A stretch of DNA of 64,000 bases from Variovorax sp. HW608 (GCF_900090195.1 NZ_LT607803.1:806001-870000); one strand, 5' to 3'. Positions 53,591 through 61,891 are shown, counted from the first letter of the stretch. Made by a program: numbers and translations. The notes: generated by a model from the letters alone, not told the origin.

Positions 53591-54756
53591 ACCAGCCCGA
53601 CCTCGCCGGCATCGACCCCTTCTTCCAGCCGACGCGCGCGGCCTTCTGGCTGCTGGCGGTGCTGCTGCTCAACGGCCTGTTCTCCATCGGGCAGTTGTTG
53701 GGCCTCGGCTTTCGCGTCGTTCCCGTGGCGGCGCTGCTGGGCCTCTTTGCATGGACGCTCTACACGCTGGGTTTCGTGGCGATGTTTCGCGCGTTGGACC
53801 TGCTCGACCAGCATCCGCCCGCAGCCTATGTCCTGGCTTTTGCCTGGGGCGGCCTGGGCGCTGCGCATCTCGCGCTGCCTGCCAACAGCGCCATCCAGAG
53901 CCTGGCCGCCAAGCTCGTCTCGCCGGAATTCGTGGCCGTCTGGGGCCCGGCGCTGGCCGGTCCGATCACCGAGGAATTCCTCAAGCTGGTCGGCGTGATC
54001 CTGCTTGTTCTGACCGCGCGCAGCCAGTTCCGCACCGACGTGTCCGTGCTCGTCGTCGGCGCCATGGCGGGACTGGGCTTCCAGGTGGTGGAGAACCTGA
54101 ACTACACCGTGCGCTCGGCCATCAACTTCCCGACGGAAAGCCAGGTCCAGCCGGTCCTCTGGGACCTGCTCACGCGCGGTGTGCTCAGTGGCCTGTGGAC
54201 GCATGCGGCCTACACCGCGGTGGCCTCCTACGGGCTGGCCTTGTTTCTGCTGCGTCCTGAACGCACGCGCGCCGCGCGCATCGGCATGGCATTGCTGTGC
54301 TTTGCGCTCGCATGGGCCATGCACTTCGTCTGGAACTCACCCTGGATGGAGGACTGGTTCAGCGATGACTTCGCGGGCCTGGCGCTGCTTTTGCTGGCCA
54401 AGGGCCTGCCCGTGCTGTTCGCGGTGGCGCTGATCTGGCACGCGGCCACCCGCGAGACCGGCGCCTATCTGCACACGCTGGCCGCCTCGCTCGTGCCCGA
54501 GCGCGAGTTGCTGCGCGATGACGAATGGCTGCGCCTCGGATCGCCGCTGGAGCGCTGGCGCGTGCGGCGCGACATGGGCCGTACCTACGGCCGCCGGGCC
54601 GGCCGTCTCAAGGCGCGCCTGCAGCGCGAACAGTTGCGGCTGGTGCTCAAGGCCGGCATGTACGGCCGGGGTCCGCGCACCGCGCGGCACGAGCGGGCCA
54701 TCCGCCGCCTCAGGGCCAAGCTCGATACGATCACGCAGCCGGCCATCGCGGCCTGA
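53587..54756 (+). CDS. PrsW-family intramembrane metalloprotease-like protein
   Basis: Membrane protein of 389 residues starting at GTG 53587. Eight or so membrane segments carry the family motifs: ITEEFLKLVGV (EExxK), FQVVENLNY (ExxxY), GLWTHAAYTAV and AMHFVWNS, containing the Glu and His residues thought to bind metal. PrsW of Bacillus cleaves an anti-sigma factor; no sigma factor gene is near here. A C-terminal basic tail of about 95 residues (RRAGRLKARLQREQLRL) is an addition. Coupled by GTGA overlap to the preceding gene. Confidence 0.85.
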   Translation: MNQPDLAGIDPFFQPTRAAFWLLAVLLLNGLFSIGQLLGLGFRVVPVAALLGLFAWTLYTLGFVAMFRALDLLDQHPPAAYVLAFAWGGLGAAHLALPANSAIQSLAAKLVSPEFVAVWGPALAGPITEEFLKLVGVILLVLTARSQFRTDVSVLVVGAMAGLGFQVVENLNYTVRSAINFPTESQVQPVLWDLLTRGVLSGLWTHAAYTAVASYGLALFLLRPERTRAARIGMALLCFALAWAMHFVWNSPWMEDWFSDDFAGLALLLLAKGLPVLFAVALIWHAATRETGAYLHTLAASLVPERELLRDDEWLRLGSPLERWRVRRDMGRTYGRRAGRLKARLQREQLRLVLKAGMYGRGPRTARHERAIRRLRAKLDTITQPAIAA

Positions 54757-54795
54757 GTCGCTGGTGACCACGGCGAAGCCACGGAGGAAAACCGG

Positions 54796-54870
54796 ATGCA
54801 CCGCACTGCCCGAAAGCTGATCGCATGGAGCCTGCTCCTGGCACAGCGTCCCAGCGCGGTTCGGCGGCCC
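54796..54870 (+). pseudogene. Possible remnant: ribosome site and signal-like start without a gene body
   Basis: GGAGG lies eight bases before ATG 54796, which opens MHRTARKLIAWSLLLAQRPS, a signal-peptide-like beginning. The frame then runs antisense into the hydrolase gene at 54876 and loses resemblance to any protein. It may be the 5' stub of a gene lost by deletion at the PrsW/hydrolase junction. End coordinate is approximate. Confidence 0.25.
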
Positions 54871-54875
54871 CTGCT

Positions 54876-55799
54876 TCACTGCAAGGCGAGGAACTGCTTC
54901 ACCGCCTTGATCGTTGCGGAAGGCGCCTCCTCCATCAGCCAGTGGCCGGAACCGGGGACCACCAGTTCCGTCACATTGGTGGCCGCGTTGCGCATCACCA
55001 CCGCCTCCATGGCGCCGAACGATTTCTCGCCGCCGATGGCAAGCACCGGCATGGGCAGTTTGGTCTTCATGGATTCGGCGTTGTCATCCACGTCCTTGCG
55101 AATCGACTGGAACTGGGCGAAGGACGCCTGCATCGCGCCGGGCGCGGCGTAGAGCCGCGCATAGTGCGCGCGCGTTCCCTCGTTGACCTTCGCCGGGTCC
55201 GCGGCGAAATCGTTCCAGAAGCGATCCAGGTAGATCCGCTCCCGTCCCTTCACCAGACGCAATGCGTCCTTGCCGCCGAAGTCGAAGTGCCAGAGCGCCG
55301 GCGACCGGACGATCTGATCCCATGGCGGAATCCCCGGAACCGGGGCATCCATCACGACGAGCCGGGTGGTCTTGTCCGGGTAGCGGGCCGCATAGGCATA
55401 CGCCACCATCGTGCCGATGTCGTGCCCCACGATGTCGGCCTTGTCGATCCCCAGCTTGTCCAGGACAGCGCGGATGTCGGCCGCCTGGTTCTTCTTTTCG
55501 TAGCCGCCGGCGGGCTTGGACGAAAGACCCATGCCGCGCAAGTCCGGAACGACGACAAGGTGGTCCTTGGCCAGCGCCGCGGCAAGCGGTGCCCACATGT
55601 CCCCCGTGTCGCCGAAGCCGTGGATGAGCACCACGGCCGGGCCGCTGCCGCCAATGCGAACGTGCATCGCGACGTCTTCGAGCTGGATCTGTTGCCGCTT
55701 GAAGTTCGGGGGATACGGCGCGGGTTGTGCGTGGGCGGGCAGCGCCATGGCCAGGGCCATCAGGCCGAGAGCGAGTGCGCGCTTGAGTCTGCTGAGCAT
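54876..55799 (-). CDS. Secreted alpha/beta hydrolase, epoxide-hydrolase/haloalkane-dehalogenase-like
   Basis: Protein of 307 residues with a signal peptide (ALALGLMALAMALPAHAQ), so periplasmic. The oxyanion region is LIHGFGDTGDMW, the nucleophile is Asp in IVGHDIGTMVAYAYA (not Ser), which points to epoxide hydrolase or dehalogenase chemistry, and the His is in GSGHWLMEEAP. The cap domain is between LYAAPGAMQ and FAQFQSIRKD. It lies downstream of gntR on the same strand and could be the end of that operon. Confidence 0.85.
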   Translation of the reverse strand: MLSRLKRALALGLMALAMALPAHAQPAPYPPNFKRQQIQLEDVAMHVRIGGSGPAVVLIHGFGDTGDMWAPLAAALAKDHLVVVPDLRGMGLSSKPAGGYEKKNQAADIRAVLDKLGIDKADIVGHDIGTMVAYAYAARYPDKTTRLVVMDAPVPGIPPWDQIVRSPALWHFDFGGKDALRLVKGRERIYLDRFWNDFAADPAKVNEGTRAHYARLYAAPGAMQASFAQFQSIRKDVDDNAESMKTKLPMPVLAIGGEKSFGAMEAVVMRNAATNVTELVVPGSGHWLMEEAPSATIKAVKQFLALQ

Positions 55800-55897
55800 G
55801 CGGGTCCCTCCAGTTTGGATTTCAACGCCCCCGGCATTCTGGGGGCTGGCGCTCTTTTCGAGAAGCCCGCGATCCAGGGAACGGATGGGACGAACGC

Positions 55898-56608
55898 CTA
55901 CTCGCCGAGGATGCTTTCGAGATCGACCTCGTCGCTGCCCGCCTCGAGCTTGAGGCTCTCCTGGATGTGATCCAGGTGATGCAGCATGAGCGCCTCGGCC
56001 TTGCGCGCGTCCTTGCGCTTGATGGCTTCGACGATCTCTTCATGCTCATCGGCCCGGCAGCTGGTGGCCGTGGGCGCGTCGTAGAGCGAGATGATGAGGC
56101 AGGTCAGCGTCGACAGCTCGCGCATGGTGCGCGCCAGCGCCGAGTTGCCGGCCAGCTCGGCCAGAAGCTGATGGAACTCGCCCGACAGGCGCACCACGGC
56201 GCGCGCGTCGCCGCGCTGGCGCGCATCGGCTTCGAGCTCGAGGTGCCGGCGCAGGCGCTGCATCTTGAAGTCGTCGATCGTGCCGATCAGCCGGCGCAGC
56301 ACGCCGGGCTCGATCAGGCGGCGCGCCTCGAAGACGTCACGCGCCTGTTCGATGGTCGGCTTGGCCACATGCGCGCCGCGCTGCGGCACCAGCTCGACGA
56401 TCTGCTCGTGCGCGAGGCGGGCCAGCACCTCGCGGATCTTGGCGCGGTTGGTGTTGAAGATGGTGGCCAGCCGGTCTTCGCCGAGCTTGGTGCCCGGCGC
56501 CAACCGGTGTTCGAGGATGGCCGTCGAGATCTTCTCGGCAATGGCGTCGACGCCCTGCTCGCGGCCCGTGTTGCTTGTCTCTGCGGTTGGATTGGGTTTC
56601 TTTGACAT
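55898..56608 (-). CDS. GntR-family (FCD) transcriptional regulator
   Basis: Regulator of 236 residues. N-terminal winged helix: EKISTAILEHRLAPGTKLGEDRLATIF and NRAKIREVLARLAHEQ (each under the family pattern). The C-terminal FCD domain (VFEARRLIEPGVLRR, LSGEFHQLLAELAGN, EHEEIVEAIKRKDARKAEALM) binds small acids with a metal. It follows the racemase gene by 56 bases on the same strand, and the large dyad at 61120-61163 before the first gene of the operon is a good candidate for its operator. Confidence 0.92.
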   Translation of the reverse strand: MSKKPNPTAETSNTGREQGVDAIAEKISTAILEHRLAPGTKLGEDRLATIFNTNRAKIREVLARLAHEQIVELVPQRGAHVAKPTIEQARDVFEARRLIEPGVLRRLIGTIDDFKMQRLRRHLELEADARQRGDARAVVRLSGEFHQLLAELAGNSALARTMRELSTLTCLIISLYDAPTATSCRADEHEEIVEAIKRKDARKAEALMLHHLDHIQESLKLEAGSDEVDLESILGE

Positions 56609-56664
56609 TGCGCTTCGATCTTAGCGACGGCGCACGCGGCAGGCGAAGCCGTCGCCAGAAGGCC

Positions 56665-57420
56665 TCATCGCGAGGAGCGGTCCCGGGCCAGCAGGCGCGC
56701 GATGCTCTCGGGCAGGCCATGGTTCGGCTTGACCGGCGGCGGTGCGAAGCTGCCCTGCCGCGCGGGCAGCGTCCCGAGCGATACCAGCGTCTCTGCATGA
56801 CACACGGCGCTCGACACGCCGTCGACCACCGGCACCGGGATGCGGTCCCGGATCGATCTTGCAAGGCCCGCGAGCGGTGCGCCCGCGATGATGATCACGT
56901 CGGCGCCGTCGTCCTGCACGGCCGACAGGCACAGCGCCTCGAGGCGCGCGGTGTGGTCTTCCTGCACGCGCCCGATGTCCTTCAGCGGGTCGTCCAGGTT
57001 GCGGATGCTCGCGAGCCGGTCACCAAGCCCGTTGGCGGCCACGCATTCGCGGTACCACGCGGTGATGCGGTGCGAGATCGCCACGATCGAGAAGCGCTTG
57101 CCGAGCAGGCAGGCGCTCATCAGCGCGGCCTCGGTGAGGCCGACCACCGGGATGTCCAGCACTTCGCGCAGGCCGTCGATGCCCGGGTCGCCGAAGGCCG
57201 CGACCACGATCGCATCGTGCTGGTCGCAGTGCTCGGCGGCGAGCGTGGCGGCGGCATAGGCGCCGATCAGCGATTCGAAGCGCGTCTCGATGTAGGCGAC
57301 GCCGAACGGCGCGGTGAGCACGCTGACTTCCGTGCCCGGCGCGGCGGCGCGGCGCGCCTCGGCTTCGATGAGATCGGAAACGCTGTGGGAGGTGTTCGGA
57401 TTGATCAGCAGGATCTTCAT
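56665..57420 (-). CDS. Asp/Glu/hydantoin racemase superfamily protein lacking the catalytic cysteines
   Basis: Protein of 251 residues from ATG 57420. The fold is hydantoin/allantoin racemase-like (ILLINPNTSHSVSDLIEAE, FGDPGIDGLREVLDIPVVGL). Catalytic Cys residues of this family are replaced: A75 in IVVAAFGDPG instead of CF, and IIIAGAPLAGLA instead of GCAG. So it is probably not a two-base Cys racemase; a decarboxylase-, lyase- or isomerase-like role is possible. The ATG overlaps the hydantoinase stop by four bases. Confidence 0.82.
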   Translation of the reverse strand: MKILLINPNTSHSVSDLIEAEARRAAAPGTEVSVLTAPFGVAYIETRFESLIGAYAAATLAAEHCDQHDAIVVAAFGDPGIDGLREVLDIPVVGLTEAALMSACLLGKRFSIVAISHRITAWYRECVAANGLGDRLASIRNLDDPLKDIGRVQEDHTARLEALCLSAVQDDGADVIIIAGAPLAGLARSIRDRIPVPVVDGVSSAVCHAETLVSLGTLPARQGSFAPPPVKPNHGLPESIARLLARDRSSR

Positions 57421-58856
57421 GGCGTGCCTCGCTGTTGGGGCGCCGGCAGCAAGGTGGGTCTTCCCCGGCGCAGGAATTGCCCGCGCCCGGCGCGCGGGTG
57501 GAATGTCTTGCCGTCCCACACCACTTCGCCGCGTGCCAGCGTGAGCGCGGGCCAGGCCTTCACCTCGATGCCTTCGTAGGGCGTGTAGTCGACCGCATGG
57601 TGCAGGTCGGCGTTGCGCACCTGTCGCGGCGTCGCGCTCCAGACCACGAGGTCGGCGTCGGCGCCGATCGCGATGGTTCCCTTGCGCGGATGCAGGCCGT
57701 AGGCCTTCGCCGGATTGGTCGAGGTGAGTTCGACGAAGCGGTTGATCGTGATGCGCCCGCCCTGCACGCCATGCGAGAACAAGAGCGGCAGGCGCGTCTC
57801 GATGCCCGGGATGCCGTTGGGGATGTGGCGGAACGCGACTTCCTCGCCGCCCGGCTTCTTGCCTTCGGGCGCGTCGTAGCGGAACGGCGCATGGTCGGAC
57901 GAGAAGACCGTGAACAGGCCGTCGGCCAGCCCGTTCCAGATCACCTGCTGGTTGTCCTTGTTGCGCGGCGGCGGGCTGCAGACGCAGCGCGCGCCGCCGT
58001 AGCTGTCGTCGATGCCGAGGTCCTCGGCGGTGAGGAAGAGGTATTGCGGGCAGGTTTCCGCGAACACGTTCAGGCCGTGCGAGCGCGCCCAGCGGATCTG
58101 CTCGACGGCTTCCTTGCCGGAGACGTGCACGATCATGATCGGCACGTCGACGAGTTCGGACAGCGCGATCGCGCGGTGCGTGGCCTCGCGCTCGACCAGC
58201 ATCGGCCGGGCATGCGCATGGAAGCGCGGCGCGGTGCGTCCGCTGGCTTCGAGGCGGCGCGTGAGCCATTCGATGCAGTCGGCGTTCTCGGCGTGGATCA
58301 TCGCCATCGCGTCATGCTCGCGCGCGACCGCGAGCACATCCAGGATCTGGCCGTCGTTCAGCTTCAGATCGTCGTAGGTCATGTAGATCTTGAACGAGGT
58401 GTAGCCCTCGGCGATCAACTGCGGCAGCTCGTTCTTCAGCACGTCCTCGGTAGGGTCGCTGACGATCAGGTGAAAGGCATGGTCGACATGCGCGCGGCCT
58501 TCGGCGCGCTCGTGGTAGTCGCGCACCGCGGCGCGCAGCGACTGGCCCTTCTGCTGTGCCGCGAAGGGGATCACCGTGGTCGTGCCGCCGCAGGCGGCGG
58601 CGCGGGTGCCGGTGTCGAAATCGTCGGCCATGCGCACCGGCGCTTCCATCGGCTGGTCGAGGTGGCAGTGCGCATCGACGCCGCCCGGCGTGACGAACGC
58701 CCCGGCGGCATCGATCTCGCGCCGGCCCGCCGGCAGGCCCAGCCCGAGTTGCACGATGCGGCCTGCGGTGATGCCGATGTCGGCGTCGAAGGTGTCGCTC
58801 GCGGTGGCGACGCGCGCATTGCGCACGACGAGGTCGAAGGTCGTTGCGGTGATCAT
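57417..58856 (-). CDS. Hydantoinase/dihydropyrimidinase (cyclic amidohydrolase)
   Basis: Metal-dependent cyclic amide or imide hydrolase of 479 residues from ATG 58856. Metal ligands are visible in order: GGVDAHCHLDQP, carbamylated Lys in GYTSFKIYMTY, MIHAENADC, IMIVHVSGKEA and VFSSDHAPF. The protein is complete with the C-terminal ADLVVWSATPRQ. Relatives open hydantoins, dihydropyrimidines or cyclic imides such as succinimide and maleimide. No carbamoylase gene is nearby, so opening of an imide is as likely as hydantoin degradation. Coupled to neighbours on both sides by four-base overlaps. Confidence 0.93.
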   Translation of the reverse strand: MITATTFDLVVRNARVATASDTFDADIGITAGRIVQLGLGLPAGRREIDAAGAFVTPGGVDAHCHLDQPMEAPVRMADDFDTGTRAAACGGTTTVIPFAAQQKGQSLRAAVRDYHERAEGRAHVDHAFHLIVSDPTEDVLKNELPQLIAEGYTSFKIYMTYDDLKLNDGQILDVLAVAREHDAMAMIHAENADCIEWLTRRLEASGRTAPRFHAHARPMLVEREATHRAIALSELVDVPIMIVHVSGKEAVEQIRWARSHGLNVFAETCPQYLFLTAEDLGIDDSYGGARCVCSPPPRNKDNQQVIWNGLADGLFTVFSSDHAPFRYDAPEGKKPGGEEVAFRHIPNGIPGIETRLPLLFSHGVQGGRITINRFVELTSTNPAKAYGLHPRKGTIAIGADADLVVWSATPRQVRNADLHHAVDYTPYEGIEVKAWPALTLARGEVVWDGKTFHPRAGRGQFLRRGRPTLLPAPQQRGTP

Positions 58857-59635
58857 TGGGAAACCTCCGTGCTTCGCACTGCGGTGCGAGCGCCTTCGGG
58901 CGGCCGGGCGGCGCTCATTGCGAAGAGCCCTCCCCAGCCCTTGACCTTGCGGGTGTCGATACCGGTGATCTTCATGGCCTTCCACACCACGGTGGCCACC
59001 GAGTCGTAGATCGGAATGCCGAGTTCGCGCTCCAGTTCGCCCGCCAGCGGCGCACCGTGCAGGTTGGTGCACATCACGGTGATCGCGTCGGGCTTGTGCT
59101 GCGCGACCTCGCGGATCATCTTGCGCAGCGTGTCCGCATCGACCTCGGCGAACGAGAAGTTCACGGTCAGGTCGAGATGGCATTCGGCGATGCACTCGAC
59201 GTCCTGCGCCGCATAGTTGGCGACGATGCGCCGCTGCACGTCCTCCACGTAGGGCGAGACCAGCCCCAGCGTGCGCGCGCCCTGCGCGGCCAGCAGCTCG
59301 TTGAGGGCCAGCACCGAGGTGGTCGCCGGAATGCCGGTCGCCTCGGTGATGCGCGCGCACAGCGCCCGGTCGCGCTCGAAGCCGAGCCAGCTCGCGGAGG
59401 TGCCGCTCCAGCAGATGACGTCGACCTTCGCGTCGGCCAGGAGCCGGGCCGCATCGAGGATCGGGCGCTCGTCGAACTGGTTCTGCGACTTGTCGCCCAT
59501 CGAGATCTCGGTGACGCGGAAGCGCGAAAAGTGCGCAGTCACGCCCGGCACGCCGGCGACCATCGCGCTGGTCAAGGGCTCGAGCGCCGTGTTGGAGGAC
59601 GGCGTCAAGACGCCGATGCGTTTTTGCTGGGACAT
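58853..59635 (-). CDS. Maleate isomerase-like protein (Asp/Glu racemase superfamily)
   Basis: Protein of 260 residues from ATG 59635. It has the two active-site Cys of maleate cis-trans isomerase: C75 in DVICWSGTSASW and C189 in ITVMCTNLHGAPL, with PSSNTALEP near the N-terminus. Arylmalonate decarboxylases of the same family keep only the second Cys, so isomerase or racemase is favoured. It is between the MFS transporter and hydantoinase, overlapping the latter by four bases; fits conversion of a maleate-type acid to fumarate. Confidence 0.85.
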   Translation of the reverse strand: MSQQKRIGVLTPSSNTALEPLTSAMVAGVPGVTAHFSRFRVTEISMGDKSQNQFDERPILDAARLLADAKVDVICWSGTSASWLGFERDRALCARITEATGIPATTSVLALNELLAAQGARTLGLVSPYVEDVQRRIVANYAAQDVECIAECHLDLTVNFSFAEVDADTLRKMIREVAQHKPDAITVMCTNLHGAPLAGELERELGIPIYDSVATVVWKAMKITGIDTRKVKGWGGLFAMSAARPPEGARTAVRSTEVSQ

Positions 59636-59657
59636 TTCGCGGATCTCGAGAAGTGGA

Positions 59658-60983
59658 CTAGACGGGGAGCTTCCTGCTGTAGTCGATGAGCAGCGTGGAG
59701 CAGACGAAGAGACCAGCACCGGCCGCGGCGAAGAGCATCAGCGCCATGAAGTAGGAACCGGTCGCCTGCACGATCAGTCCGACCACGATCGGCACGCCGA
59801 TGCCCGCGACGTTGCCGCCGAGGTTCATCGTGCCGCCGAGGAAGCCGACATGCGCCCTGCGGCCGAGGATCGAAGGCACGCACCAGAACAGGCCGCACCA
59901 GCGCAGGAAGAACAGCGTGACGGAGAGCAGCACGACCACGGCGACCGGGCTCGTGATCTGCGAGACCGTGTAGATCGCGAGGGTCGCGACCACCGAGGCG
60001 ATGCCGAAGAGCGTGCGCAGCACCTTGGAGGTCGAGGCACCGGCGGCCTTCCACTTGTCGGCCAGCCAGCCGCCGAACATCTCGCCGACGAAGCCCGAGA
60101 AGAACATGATGAACACCGCGCCGCCCATCTGCTTGATGTCGAAGCCGTGGACCTTCGAAAGGTAGTTGGGCATCCAGGTGAGCAGGCCGTAGAACAGTGC
60201 GTTGAAGCACATCCAGCCGAAGAACATGCCCCAGACCGAGCGGAAGCGCAGGAAGTCGAGCAGGCGGCCGCTGGCGCCCTCCGGCTCGCTGGCGGCGTCC
60301 TGGGCATGGCTGGCCTCGATGTATTTCGCCTCGGCCTCGTTCACGCCGGGATGCTCGCGCGGATGGTTGCGGATGTAGCTCCATGCGAAGAGGCCCGCGA
60401 CAACCGTGCCGACGCCCGCGATGACGAAGGAGAGGCGCCACGAGCCGAGCATGGCGATCAGGCCCGAGATCAGGATCGCGCCCAGCGCGGCGCCCAGCGG
60501 CGCACCGCCGTCGAGCAGGGTCGCGCCGCGGCCGCGCTCGTTCTGCGTCATCCAGATGCCGTTGAGCTTGCCGCCCGCCGGATAGATCGGCGCCTCGGCC
60601 GCGCCCAGGCCCAGGCGCGTCAGCAACAGCGGAACCCAGCCGGTGCAGGCCGCGGCGATGGCCTGGAAGAAGCCCCAGCCGAGCGTCGCGCCGGCAATCA
60701 CCACGCGCGGGCCGAAGCGGTCGGCCAGCATGCCGCCCGGGATCTGCATGAACGCATAGGTCCAGAAGAAGGCACTGAGGAGCAGGCCCTGGAGGGCCGG
60801 CCCGATGTCGAACTCTTTGGCGATCAGCGGCATGGCCACGGACAGCGAGGCGCGGTCGATGTAGTTGATCGAGATCAGGAACAACATCATCAGGAAGATC
60901 TTCCAGCGCACCTTCGAGGGCTGGAAGGCGGTGTCGGGTGCTGCGGCGGTCGCAGTCGCGCCGGCCGTCATGGTGGGTTGCAT
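59658..60983 (-). CDS. MFS transporter, anion:cation symporter (ACS) type
   Basis: Inner-membrane importer of 441 residues from ATG 60983, fixed by AGGAGA six bases upstream. Twelve membrane segments; signatures NYIDRASLSVAMPLIAKEF, ADRFGPRVVIAG and EAPIYPAGGKLN are those of hexuronate/phthalate-type ACS carriers for organic acids. First gene of the operon; likely imports the compound degraded by the following enzymes. Confidence 0.93.
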   Translation of the reverse strand: MQPTMTAGATATAAAPDTAFQPSKVRWKIFLMMLFLISINYIDRASLSVAMPLIAKEFDIGPALQGLLLSAFFWTYAFMQIPGGMLADRFGPRVVIAGATLGWGFFQAIAAACTGWVPLLLTRLGLGAAEAPIYPAGGKLNGIWMTQNERGRGATLLDGGAPLGAALGAILISGLIAMLGSWRLSFVIAGVGTVVAGLFAWSYIRNHPREHPGVNEAEAKYIEASHAQDAASEPEGASGRLLDFLRFRSVWGMFFGWMCFNALFYGLLTWMPNYLSKVHGFDIKQMGGAVFIMFFSGFVGEMFGGWLADKWKAAGASTSKVLRTLFGIASVVATLAIYTVSQITSPVAVVVLLSVTLFFLRWCGLFWCVPSILGRRAHVGFLGGTMNLGGNVAGIGVPIVVGLIVQATGSYFMALMLFAAAGAGLFVCSTLLIDYSRKLPV

Positions 60984-61108
60984 CGATTTGTCTCCTTGCG
61001 GGGGCACCGGGCGCCGGCCGCCGGAAACGAGGGTTCCGGACCGCTGGCGAGCTTGCAGCTACGGGTCGGGCCGGAATGGCCAAAGCCCCACCCGGGCTGG
61101 TGAGGCGA

Positions 61109-61137
61109 AATTTAGGCGTTGTCGAAATTTACGTCAA
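61109..61137 (-). promoter_or_regulatory. Sigma-70 promoter of the MFS-isomerase-hydantoinase operon
   Basis: On the minus strand TTGACG (61132-61137), 17 bases, TAAATT (61109-61114). Both boxes are near consensus and spacing is ideal. It lies about 125 bases before the MFS gene start. Confidence 0.8.
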
Positions 61138-61163
61138 CATCATTGTTGACAATTTAGTCGACA
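61120..61163. promoter_or_regulatory. Large dyad operator overlapping the promoter, probably for the GntR regulator
   Basis: Nested inverted halves: TGTCGA (61120-61125) and GTCAAC (61133-61138) mirror GTTGAC (61145-61150) and TCGACA (61158-61163). The inner GTCAAC-N6-GTTGAC is perfect. The dyad covers the -35 box and part of the spacer, so a bound protein would block transcription. The GntR regulator encoded in the same operon is the obvious candidate. Confidence 0.7.
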
Positions 61164-61198
61164 TCTAGTGAAAACACCTACCGGCCGCGCCGGCGGGC

Positions 61199-61711
61199 TC
61201 ACTCGCCGGCCGCGGCGAGGGCGGACGCGCTGGCCCGCAGCAGTTCGGCGGCGGCATCCTCCTCGTCCGGCGCACGGACCAGCAGGACCGGAACGGGCGC
61301 GACGCGCAGGATGCGTTCGGCACCGCTGCCCAGCATCAGCCGCTTCGCGCCGCGCCGTCCGTGCGTTCCCAGGACGATCAGCTCGGCGCCCCAGTCGCGT
61401 GCCTCCGCCGCGACCTTGTCCTGCACGGGACCGGGGAAGGCGTCGCACAGGCGCACCTCGGCTTCGATGCCCGCCGCCCGCGCGGTCGCCTGCGCCGCGT
61501 CGAGGATCCGGGTGGCTTCGCCGCGCAGCGACCGCAGCAGGTCGTTCGACAGGCCCGAGTCGCTGCCGAGGGCCAGCGCGAACGACAGGTCGTCGATGAC
61601 ATGGAACAACCGAAGGTGCCCGTGGGTCAGCTTCGCGACGCGGATGGCCTCCTCCAGGCCGCAATTCGAAGTCGCACTGCCATCGACGGGAACGAGGATT
61701 CGCTGGTACAT
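61199..61711 (-). CDS. Universal stress protein UspA family
   Basis: Cytoplasmic protein of 170 residues from ATG 61711 with GGAG upstream. ATP-binding Usp motif is GTHGRRGAKRLMLGSGAERI (G-2x-G-9x-G-S type) and the start RILVPVDGSATS is typical. Divergent from the ribosome hibernation gene; two ANR/FNR-like boxes lie between, which would tie both to low oxygen. Confidence 0.93.
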   Translation of the reverse strand: MYQRILVPVDGSATSNCGLEEAIRVAKLTHGHLRLFHVIDDLSFALALGSDSGLSNDLLRSLRGEATRILDAAQATARAAGIEAEVRLCDAFPGPVQDKVAAEARDWGAELIVLGTHGRRGAKRLMLGSGAERILRVAPVPVLLVRAPDEEDAAAELLRASASALAAAGE

Positions 61712-61771
61712 GGCATCTCCTTCAGAGGGATAGAGATGCCTCCAGTATTCGCGCCCCTGGGCAGGCCGGCC

Positions 61772-61785
61772 TTGACGCAGCGCAA
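61772..61785. promoter_or_regulatory. ANR/FNR-like box 1 between UspA and HPF genes
   Basis: TTGAC-GCAG-CGCAA resembles the TTGAT-N4-ATCAA family site with a degenerate right half. It is 61 bases upstream of the UspA start. Confidence 0.5.
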
Positions 61786-61825
61786 GCGCCCCCGGGGCGA
61801 TCCGTTGCGGGTCGTGAGCAAAGAC

Positions 61826-61839
61826 TTGCGCCAGCGCAA
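61826..61839. promoter_or_regulatory. ANR/FNR-like box 2 between UspA and HPF genes
   Basis: TTGCG-CCAG-CGCAA, a perfect inverted repeat with four-base centre, 54 bases from the first box and 53 bases before the HPF start at 61892. Together the boxes look like sites for a CRP/FNR-family dimer. Confidence 0.5.
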
Positions 61840-61891
61840 ACTTCGGGCAGCCCGGATGCGCGATCGTATGCACATGCATTCGGAAACACAC

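Noticed and set aside
58853..59635. Arylmalonate decarboxylase assignment
   Set aside because: Decarboxylases of this family keep a single catalytic Cys; here both C75 and C189 are present, fitting isomerase or racemase.
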